Source: Phycisphaerales bacterium (GTDB lineage Bacteria > Planctomycetota > Phycisphaerae > Phycisphaerales > UBA1924). From it: a DNA stretch of 64,000 bases. The DNA lies in contig JALSHH010000056.1 in assembly GCA_026982335.1 (NCBI GenBank), positions 52,968 through 116,967 on the forward strand, written 5' to 3'. The translations under genes were made by a program, and so were the position numbers. A model generated the notes under the pieces. That model saw nothing but the letters and a program-made list of their open reading frames with translations. It was not told where the DNA came from and did not search any database. This document shows, piece after piece, positions 1 to 6,455 of this stretch (within the stretch, counting starts at the first letter, position 1; each line of letters begins with the position of its first letter).

Positions 1-316
1 GGGGATCGGGTTCGAGTTCGGTGATTTCTTGGGTATCGGCCTGACTGTCTTGGGCGCGAGTGACGATGTTGGCTTGGGTTTCTTGCATCTGCAAACTCAG
101 CATTGCCCGTGTGAAGATTGTGTGGGTGATATCGAGTTCACTGGTGCGTTCAAACCGTGCTGCGAAGGCATTCTCCATATTTCGCAACGAGAGAAACACA
201 CCCAAAGATCCCATCAAGACCATCGCGCCGAGCACCATCGCCAGCATGGTCTCCATGAGGGTGAATCCTCGGGGGGGATATGGGGAGTTGGGTTGGTGTG
301 TGTGTGAAGCGAACAT
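1..316 (-). CDS. Prepilin-like protein, 3' end beyond window
   Basis: The reading frame opens with ATG at 316 and is still open at the left edge, so only the N-terminal 105 or so residues are visible. After a short basic leader comes RGFTLMETMLAMVLG, a type IV prepilin motif (Gly-Phe cleavage site, Glu at +5) running into a hydrophobic helix. This predicts processing by prepilin peptidase and assembly as a minor pseudopilin. It starts two bases after the stop of the previous prepilin-like gene, so it is the fourth visible gene of a gspF-gspG-prepilin-prepilin operon. The rest of the visible part is hydrophilic and gives no finer assignment (GspI, J or K class cannot be told). Confidence 0.75.
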   Translation of the reverse strand, partial: MFASHTHQPNSPYPPRGFTLMETMLAMVLGAMVLMGSLGVFLSLRNMENAFAARFERTSELDITHTIFTRAMLSLQMQETQANIVTRAQDSQADTQEITELEPDP

Positions 317-318
317 GG

Positions 319-885
319 TTAGTTTTCGAGCCCATCGAGCAGGTCTTCGAAAAGTTTTTCGATTCCGCCGGGCTTGGCGAGAAGGGTTTCGAGCGAATCG
401 GGGTTATTGAAGGCCAATGGGTCGATGAGCCGGGTGATGGTGGTGTTGGGCACCGATGGAGTGAATGAGCGAGACCCGCCCGAGTCGGCTCCGAGCCAGA
501 CGCGGACGGTGATGAGTTTGATGCGATCGAGACTTACGCCGCTGCCGAGGTTGTTGTTGTCATCGACAACTCGATCATCGAACTCGAATTTGACCGCTGA
601 TTCTTCGAGTGTCCATCGGTAGAGATCGGTGTCGTATTCGATTGGCAGCGACCGGTTGGGGAGCGAGTCCTGATCATCCATATATTGGAGGATAAGACGA
701 TTGGCCAATTCGGCTGCGCCGAGCCTTTGGTCGAAGCGTTTCTGGGATTGACTCAGAAACGAGACCGCGCTCGAGAGGGTGATGGCGACCATCGACAAGA
801 GTACCACCGCAAGGATCGATTCGAGGAAGGTCAGTCCTCGGCAATGAGGTGTACAAGATGGAGGCGCAGCGCGTTGCATAGACAC
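319..885 (-). CDS. Prepilin-like protein (minor pseudopilin)
   Basis: The 188-residue product carries CRGLTFLESILAVVLLS near residues 15-31, a prepilin cleavage motif (Gly-Leu-Thr-Phe with Glu at +5) followed by a hydrophobic helix, as in minor pseudopilins of type II secretion or type IV pilus systems. The remainder is a hydrophilic globular domain without a recognised signature. The start is GTG at 885, with an in-frame ATG at 879 as alternative. The gene begins 12 bases after gspG and ends two bases before the next prepilin gene, so the three are surely cotranscribed. A GspI/GspJ-like role at the pseudopilus tip is an inference from position and motif. Confidence 0.75.
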   Translation of the reverse strand: MSMQRAAPPSCTPHCRGLTFLESILAVVLLSMVAITLSSAVSFLSQSQKRFDQRLGAAELANRLILQYMDDQDSLPNRSLPIEYDTDLYRWTLEESAVKFEFDDRVVDDNNNLGSGVSLDRIKLITVRVWLGADSGGSRSFTPSVPNTTITRLIDPLAFNNPDSLETLLAKPGGIEKLFEDLLDGLEN

Positions 886-897
886 AGACCAACTCGA

Positions 898-1335
898 TCA
901 ATTCGAGTTCCTCACATTCATTGTCCAAAGATTGATATCGTCGGGGGTTGAGAATTCTCTGTCGGGTCCAGCCGAGATCAGGTCGTAGGCTTGGGTGGCG
1001 CCGGGGGTTGGACGGTAATAGTAGGGGTTTTCCCAAGAATCAACCTCCGAACCCTGCTCGATGAAGGTGGGGATCAGTACCGCGATTGACTCGGGCGCAT
1101 CACCTGCATTTTCAGCCATGTAGGTATTGATTGCGGTTTTGATCGTCACCATTGAGGTCTTGGTGGTTTTGATGCGTGCTTTTTGGATTTGCTTGGGCAC
1201 TGCAATGGCCGCACCGGCCATGAGCAATCCGAGGATCACCAAAACCGCGGTGAGTTCGATCAGCGAGAAACCCGGACGGGCCTGCAAACGAGTGGTTTGG
1301 TTTTTTATTCGTGTGTCGAGTGGTGGGGTTTGCAT
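898..1335 (-). CDS. gspG: Type II secretion major pseudopilin GspG
   Basis: A 145-residue protein with the class III signal RPGFSLIELTAVLVILG at about residues 20-36, followed by the GspG-type region with ENPYYYRP and a C-terminal ISAGPDREFSTPDDI stretch, which matches the calcium-binding C-terminal end of GspG proteins. GspG polymerises into the periplasmic pseudopilus. I place the start at ATG 1335, which has GGAG about 9 bases upstream, rather than the longer frame from 1407. It lies between gspF and two minor prepilins in a minus-strand operon. Other genes of such a machine (pilMNO and the ATPase) are at 41-47 kb. Confidence 0.88.
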   Translation of the reverse strand: MQTPPLDTRIKNQTTRLQARPGFSLIELTAVLVILGLLMAGAAIAVPKQIQKARIKTTKTSMVTIKTAINTYMAENAGDAPESIAVLIPTFIEQGSEVDSWENPYYYRPTPGATQAYDLISAGPDREFSTPDDINLWTMNVRNSN

Positions 1336-1443
1336 GTCGGGGTTCTCCTGCTTATTGCTTGCGCAAGCGTCTATGAGTTCAATGTTTGTGGGTGTTTGAT
1401 GTTGCATTCTATCGCATTCTTCGTCTTTTTTGGCGTTGGATTT

Positions 1444-2646
1444 TTACATTGCTCCGGAGGTCATGTTGAGCATTGGGAGCATAATTGCCAGAATGATCGT
1501 GCCCACGATGAGGAAGAGGATCACGATAAGCATTGGTTCGAGGACGGCCATGAGTCGATCGGTTTTCTTATCGACCTCTTGGGCATGGTCACGAGCGAGT
1601 GAGTCGAAAGCGCTCTCGAGGTCCCCCGCCTGATCGGCAGCAACGAGCAATCGACGGGTGGCCAAGGGGAGTGAGTCGACTTGGGCGATCAGGGTGCGAA
1701 ACACTCCGCCTTCGATCAGGCGTTGGCGCATTTTTTGGAGGTCAGGATTGAGTTTGGGGTGCGAGATCACCGCCGAGCTCACTTGGATTGCATCGGCCAG
1801 TGGAATTCCGGATTTGGTCATCGAACTCATGACCGAGAAGAATCGAGTGAGTTCTTGCTCCATCACGACATCGCGCACAAACGGTGCGTTGCGCGTCGCC
1901 GAGACAGCAGCTTTCGCCAGCGTCCCTCGAAAGAGGATCGTGCCGATGAGTATCAAGAAAAATCCGCCACCAATGGGGATGAAGTTGGCTTGGATGAAGT
2001 TGCCCAAGTTGACCAGAAGCCGGGTGAACAAAGGCACCTCGATGCCTGAGCTCATCATCGAGTTGCCGATCAAAGGCACCACAACCACGATCATCAGCAT
2101 CGCGGCGATGAACGCGATGGTCAGGACAATCGTGGGGTAGATCATCAAGGTGGCCGCTTTGCCCGAGACTTCAAGTCTTCGGCGAGCGCTGTTGGCGAGC
2201 TGACGACATGCGCCAGCAAGATCGCCGGTCTTTTCGGCTGCCCGGTAGACCGCGATAGTGACCGAATCAAAGCTTCCAACTTGTTTACACGCATCAGCAA
2301 AGCTTGTGCCTTGAGCAACCGCATGGCCGAGCCGATCAATGCGTTCTTTGTTGCCCGGCGAGACCACCGTGGATGCGACTTCGAGCGCTTCGGTCAAAGG
2401 CACACCCCGCGAGACAAGTTGGGCGATCTGGGCATCGAACTCGGCGTGGTCTTTGAGTGACATTTTGGATTCGCTGCTCGCCCATGCGGGGAGTGTCCAT
2501 GTGCGGACGAGGATTTGTTTTTCCTTGCGGAGTTCTTGAGCGAGCGCGCGTTGCGAGCGTGCGCTGCGGATGCCCATAGACTTGCCGCCGGTCGGCTTGT
2601 TGGCGACATAGAAGAAGGAACGCGATGAACTGGCAGCTCGGGTCAT
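1444..2646 (-). CDS. gspF: Type II secretion / type IV pilus platform protein GspF
   Basis: The 400-residue product has the usual GspF/PilC length and layout: a short N-terminal region (FFYVANKPTGGKSMG) and two T2SSF domains, each with GVPLTEAL- or GIPLADAI-type helices followed by membrane helices, including a hydrophobic C-terminal segment ending in AIMLPMLNM. It is the inner-membrane platform that couples the cytoplasmic ATPase to pseudopilus assembly. ATG 2646 is chosen because the family's N-terminal domain begins just after it; frames continue upstream to 2712 and 2895 but that sequence is not GspF-like. First gene of the visible pseudopilin operon, 108 bases upstream of gspG. Confidence 0.87.
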   Translation of the reverse strand: MTRAASSSRSFFYVANKPTGGKSMGIRSARSQRALAQELRKEKQILVRTWTLPAWASSESKMSLKDHAEFDAQIAQLVSRGVPLTEALEVASTVVSPGNKERIDRLGHAVAQGTSFADACKQVGSFDSVTIAVYRAAEKTGDLAGACRQLANSARRRLEVSGKAATLMIYPTIVLTIAFIAAMLMIVVVVPLIGNSMMSSGIEVPLFTRLLVNLGNFIQANFIPIGGGFFLILIGTILFRGTLAKAAVSATRNAPFVRDVVMEQELTRFFSVMSSMTKSGIPLADAIQVSSAVISHPKLNPDLQKMRQRLIEGGVFRTLIAQVDSLPLATRRLLVAADQAGDLESAFDSLARDHAQEVDKKTDRLMAVLEPMLIVILFLIVGTIILAIMLPMLNMTSGAM

Positions 2647-2772
2647 TTGGGTCGGAAAGTCTTTCACATTTGGGGTGCGATACTCATGGTACTCATGATT
2701 TCTATCGGACATCAAAGCCCATCGAATCCCGTCGATTGTACGATTCTGAGGCTCTTTGGGGTCATTTGGGTG

Positions 2773-2852
2773 CTCGATCAGGGCAGATTCTGCTCCGAAC
2801 CTTCTCCGCAGGCACGAAATGGCTTGTTTGGACTCGATCTGGGCAGATTCCG
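2773..2852. repeat. Pair of 20-bp direct repeats upstream of tdh
   Basis: CTCGATCAGGGCAGATTCTG (2773-2792) and CTCGATCTGGGCAGATTCCG (2833-2852) match at 18 of 20 positions and start exactly 60 bases apart in the divergent intergenic region between gspF and tdh. The spacing and position would suit paired regulator sites, but no known operator is recognised. Confidence 0.5.
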
Positions 2853-2940
2853 TTGATATCAGGGGTCTTTGACGGGACAATATCAAACGCCTCAATGCCC
2901 GATTGATTGCCTCGTTTGTGACCTTCTACGAAAGATATCC

Positions 2941-4026
2941 ATGACCATGACCACCACCGATGATTCCCTTTCGCCGATCGCTGGATCGGGCACCATGCGT
3001 TGCCTGACCAAGCACCATCGCGGGGTGGGTTTGGCATTCAGTGACGACCACGCCATTCCCGCGGTGGGCCCGCGCGATGTGCGGATTCGGGTCAAAAAAG
3101 TTGGAATCTGTGGTACGGATCGGCACATCTGGGAATGGGACGAGTGGGCTTCAGGGCGTATCCCGGTCGGGGTGATTACCGGGCATGAATTTGTCGGACA
3201 TATCGAATCGGTCGGCTCGGCGGTCACGAAGTACAGCGTCGGTCAGCGGGTCAGTGCGGAGGGGCATATGTCGGCGGGGGTGGATTACAACTCCCGCACT
3301 GGCAACGCCCACATCGCCAGCGACACCACAATCTTCGGCATCGACCGCGATGGATGCTTCGCGGATTACATTGTCGTGCCCGAGGAAAATGTTTGGCCTG
3401 TGCATCCTGATATTGATGACAAGTACGCTGCGATCCTCGATCCGCTGGGCAATGCGGTCCATACCGTGATGGCTGCGGGCGTGAGTGCGAAAACCGTGCT
3501 GATCTCAGGCGTGGGGATCATCGGATTGATGGCGGTCACGGTCGCCAAGGCGGCGGGGGCAGCACGAATCTACTGTACCGATATCAACCCGCCAAGGTTG
3601 GAACTCGCCAAGAAACTCGGCGCGACCGAGGCTTTCGATGCCCGGGATGATTCATGGGTCGAGCAGGTGCGCCGCGAGACCCACGAAGGCGTTGATGTGC
3701 TCCTCGAAATGTCCGGCGCACCGGCAGCGATGGATCAAGGCTTTCGCGCCCTACGCAACGGCGGCACGGCAGCGCTCTTGGGACTCCCCGCCAAAACCGT
3801 CCACTTCGATTTCAACGCCCACATTATTTTCAAGGGCTGCACGGTGCTGGGGATCAACGGGCGAAAGATGTGGGATACCTGGTACCAGATGGAGCAGTTG
3901 TTGCTTTCGGGCAAACTCGAGCTCGATGAGATCATCACCCATGAGTTCCCAATCGAAGAGTTCGAGACGGCGTTTGCGACGATGATCTCGGGTGATGGGA
4001 TCAAGGTTTTGATGAATGTGAGTTGA
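2941..4026 (+). CDS. tdh: L-threonine 3-dehydrogenase (zinc MDR family), structural zinc site lost
   Basis: A 361-residue medium-chain dehydrogenase that follows E. coli Tdh closely: catalytic zinc residues in VGICGTDRHIWEWDEW (Cys57) and GHEF (His82-Glu83), LDPLGNAVHT, a Rossmann GVGIIGLMAV segment, and LEMSGAP. It should oxidise L-threonine to 2-amino-3-ketobutyrate with NAD+. The lobe that in Tdh carries four structural-zinc cysteines is aligned without gaps but has Ala112, Asp115, Ser118 and Ala126 instead. ATG 2941 is used; ATG 2995 fits the family start equally well and neither has a strong ribosome site. Kbl, the usual partner, is not in the window. Another MDR sugar or polyol dehydrogenase is possible, but the WDEW and NAVHT motifs favour Tdh. 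Confidence 0.85.
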   Translation: MTMTTTDDSLSPIAGSGTMRCLTKHHRGVGLAFSDDHAIPAVGPRDVRIRVKKVGICGTDRHIWEWDEWASGRIPVGVITGHEFVGHIESVGSAVTKYSVGQRVSAEGHMSAGVDYNSRTGNAHIASDTTIFGIDRDGCFADYIVVPEENVWPVHPDIDDKYAAILDPLGNAVHTVMAAGVSAKTVLISGVGIIGLMAVTVAKAAGAARIYCTDINPPRLELAKKLGATEAFDARDDSWVEQVRRETHEGVDVLLEMSGAPAAMDQGFRALRNGGTAALLGLPAKTVHFDFNAHIIFKGCTVLGINGRKMWDTWYQMEQLLLSGKLELDEIITHEFPIEEFETAFATMISGDGIKVLMNVS

Positions 4027-4048
4027 AGAGGGGGTGAAATATCTCCCT

Positions 4049-4122
4049 GGTAGAACGGGCTTCCAGCCCGTTTTCTTATGCTTCTATTCGATAAGAGAAA
4101 CGGGCTGGAAGCCCGTTCTACC
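4049..4122. repeat. Palindromic repeat with nested symmetry, between tdh and a convergent gene
   Basis: Two perfectly complementary 25-base arms (4049-4073 and 4098-4122) enclose a 24-base centre whose first and last bases also nearly pair. Each arm itself contains GGGCTTCCAGCCC, a small palindrome, so the element is a palindrome of palindromes. It sits between the ends of two convergent genes and lacks a T-run, so it is more like a REP/MITE-type repeat than a simple terminator, although it could stop transcription both ways. Confidence 0.8.
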
Positions 4123-4132
4123 AAGAGCAATA

Positions 4133-5095
4133 CTAATCCCGATATTGCTCATGGCATCGCACGCAGGATTCGGTGAAGGCGTTCATCGAGGCCATTGCGT
4201 TTTCGATGTCGCCGAAGTCGATCTGGGTTTCGAGCTGTGATGCTAGATCGCGTGATTCGATGAGGAGTTCTTCGAAGATTGGGCCTTCTTGCACCGTGAG
4301 CTTGTCGGCTTCGAGTTGGCGGAGCATGTTGCGCATCTGCCCGGCGATGGAGGATGGGGCGAGATCTGGGTGATCGTCAGGAGCGATGAAGTCGTTGTCG
4401 GCGCAGATCCAGAGGAGTTCGTTGAGCCGATCAATCTCGCTCATCGCCTGGGCGAAGTCGCCGATGTCGGCGATGGCGGGGAGTTCGATGGTCGTGTCGA
4501 ACAGGATTGAATCGTCGAGCCTCTGGGCTTGGTCGGCTGCGCGCCAAAGCCCGTGGTAGCTCTCCGAGGTGCCCGCAAGAGTCATGAACTCGAGGGCTTG
4601 TTGCGTGGTGATTTCCCCGGTGCCGATCGCGCCCACGCCGATGGCTGCGGGGCCTCGGTGCTTGCCGTGGTGGCAGTGGAGGTAGATCGGGCGGGGCAGG
4701 GTGGCCAGTGCATGGGCGAACTGCTTGGCGCGTTGGTCGGAGATGGTGTCGTAGCCGATGGGGAGGTGGACGATGCGGATGCCGAACTCGTCCGCGAGTG
4801 CTTGATCGGGTGGTACCGCATCGACGGAGATGACGGTTTTGATCCCCATCGAGGCGAGTTGTTCGTAGGCCGATCGTCCCTTTGGCTCGCCTCCAGACCA
4901 GAGTCCATCGACAAGGGGATACACCTGTTTGAGGACTTGAGGCGGCTGGGTTGCTTGTGTCTCATGCCCTCGCTTATACCCTTTTTGGGTGTTGGCACAT
5001 CCCCAAGCAAGTAGGCCTGCCAGCAGCATGATCATGATTCCGGCGGTGACGGCGATGCGGTGGGGCAGGGTGGTTGGAGTGTGGGGATTTCTCAT
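4133..5095 (-). CDS. Lipoprotein: dual-specificity-type phosphatase fused to cytochrome c'-like domain
   Basis: A 320-residue protein with an N-terminal hydrophobic segment ending LLAWGC (Cys33, a loose lipobox), a phosphatase-like domain at about 55-190 with LHCHHGKHRGPA (Cys141-x5-Arg147, the Cx5R signature of tyrosine and dual-specificity phosphatases), and a helical C-terminal domain ending SCVRCHEQYRD, with CxxCH at 311-315. A haem motif at the end of a helical bundle is the cytochrome c' arrangement. Both parts would have to act in the periplasm. The catalytic Cys and Arg are intact. No partner gene identifies its substrate or redox role; the fusion is real in sequence, its function is unknown. 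A terminator of the upstream gene separates it from ilvE. Confidence 0.75.
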   Translation of the reverse strand: MRNPHTPTTLPHRIAVTAGIMIMLLAGLLAWGCANTQKGYKRGHETQATQPPQVLKQVYPLVDGLWSGGEPKGRSAYEQLASMGIKTVISVDAVPPDQALADEFGIRIVHLPIGYDTISDQRAKQFAHALATLPRPIYLHCHHGKHRGPAAIGVGAIGTGEITTQQALEFMTLAGTSESYHGLWRAADQAQRLDDSILFDTTIELPAIADIGDFAQAMSEIDRLNELLWICADNDFIAPDDHPDLAPSSIAGQMRNMLRQLEADKLTVQEGPIFEELLIESRDLASQLETQIDFGDIENAMASMNAFTESCVRCHEQYRD

Positions 5096-5107
5096 ATGAG
5101 ATCATAG

Positions 5108-5138
5108 AAAAAAACACGCCTGAGGTTGCAGGCGTGTT
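5108..5138 (-). terminator. Rho-independent terminator after ilvE
   Basis: Read on the minus strand, ACACGCCTG pairs perfectly with CAGGCGTGT around a 6-base loop and is followed at once by seven T residues. It lies 28 bases past the ilvE stop and just before the next minus-strand gene, which therefore probably has its own weak promoter or depends on read-through. Confidence 0.88.
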
Positions 5139-5165
5139 GAAGGATATTTTCGGTTGCCTCTTGGC

Positions 5166-6176
5166 TCAATCCTCAGGCACATTGTCCGAGGTGACAATTT
5201 CGCGGAACTTCATGCGGAGTTTGTTGGTGATCGGGCCTTCGCCTGCGGTGATGGTGTGGGTCGAGATCACTTCAAGATCGTCATGCTTGAGCACTTCGCG
5301 AACCGCGATCATCTCGGCAGCCGACCCGGTGAGGAAAACTTCGTCGGCATTGAGTAGTTCATCGAGCTCGAAGACTTTTTCTTCGATTTTGATGCCGAGC
5401 ATCGGGCAGAGGGTGTCTTTGACGAATCGGCGGGTGATGCCTTCGAGGATCCCGACCTCCGACGGCGGGGTGAAGATGGTGCCGTCTTTGATGATGAAGA
5501 TGTTATCGCCTGATCCTTCAGCGACCTTGCCATCGGTCGAGAGCATGATGCACTCGAGGAGCTGATCTTCGGGCTTGGTGATCCCGAGTTTTTTGCTCAG
5601 ATGGATTGCTTCGACCTTGGCCATGATGTTGTTGAGGTAATTGAGGGTCTTGATGCGTGGGTCAAGGCAGGCGATGGGGGTCTTTGGGCGATTGGCCAAG
5701 ACGACGCGCATGCCCGATTCGTACATTTCAGGCTTGAAGAGTGCGATGGTGTCGGCGATGCAGATCACGCCCGCTTTGGGGCATTGGTAGGGGTTGAGCC
5801 CCAAGGTGCCCTCGCCTCGGGTGACGACCAGGCGGATGTAGCCGTTGACGATTTCGTTGGCTTCGACGCATTGGCGTTGGATGCGGATCATTTCTTCACG
5901 AGAGACGCCGATATCGAGGAAGATTTTGTCAGCACAGTCGTAGAGCCGATCCATGTGTTGTTCGAGTTTGAAGATTTTGCCGTTGTAGACGCGGATGCCT
6001 TCGAAGATGCCATCGCCATAGAGGAGTCCATGATCGAAGACCGAAACCATGGCCTGCGACTTGGGCAGCATCTTGCCATTGACCCAGATGATCGGTTCGC
6101 GCTCGCTCTTTGTGCTCGAGGTTGGCTGGGCGCTTTGGCTGGTATCCATGGTTGGGTTGGGTGTCATTGATGTCAT
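5166..6176 (-). CDS. ilvE: Branched-chain amino acid aminotransferase (class IV PLP)
   Basis: This 336-residue fold-type IV aminotransferase shows the family landmarks: IWVNGKMLPKSQAMVSVFDHG, YGDGIFEGIRVYNG, the lysine that binds pyridoxal phosphate in KTLNYLNNI, EGSGDNIFI, EGITRRFV and EVFLTGSAAE. It should interconvert branched-chain amino acids and their 2-keto acids in the cytoplasm; a D-amino-acid aminotransferase or ADC lyase is less likely given the EGIRVY and LTGSAAE segments. ATG 6176 has GGAGG five bases upstream; ATG 6188 with GGGAG is a near-equal alternative. A strong terminator follows. About 280 bases upstream to pheT hold no gene; the promoter must lie there. Confidence 0.9.
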   Translation of the reverse strand: MTSMTPNPTMDTSQSAQPTSSTKSEREPIIWVNGKMLPKSQAMVSVFDHGLLYGDGIFEGIRVYNGKIFKLEQHMDRLYDCADKIFLDIGVSREEMIRIQRQCVEANEIVNGYIRLVVTRGEGTLGLNPYQCPKAGVICIADTIALFKPEMYESGMRVVLANRPKTPIACLDPRIKTLNYLNNIMAKVEAIHLSKKLGITKPEDQLLECIMLSTDGKVAEGSGDNIFIIKDGTIFTPPSEVGILEGITRRFVKDTLCPMLGIKIEEKVFELDELLNADEVFLTGSAAEMIAVREVLKHDDLEVISTHTITAGEGPITNKLRMKFREIVTSDNVPED

Positions 6177-6455
6177 GTTGTCCTCCATGATGCACTCCCT
6201 TGAGTGTGTATATTCTATCTTTTTCTTCAATCGTGGTGTCAGAAATACTGGTTAGTTTTGTGTAAAACACGACCATGACCCAAACAAAAGAGTGTTTTTA
6301 TGGTGTCTATCCCGCACATGGTATACACCTGACGGTTCAAATTGTTTCGATATAGTGCCGAAAACGCTTTGAACACGCACGAAAGTGCTTGTTTCTTGTA
6401 GGAACCCAGATTTTCTTGGCTGCTCCGGCTCGCCGAGGCGGGTCACGAGGGGGGC

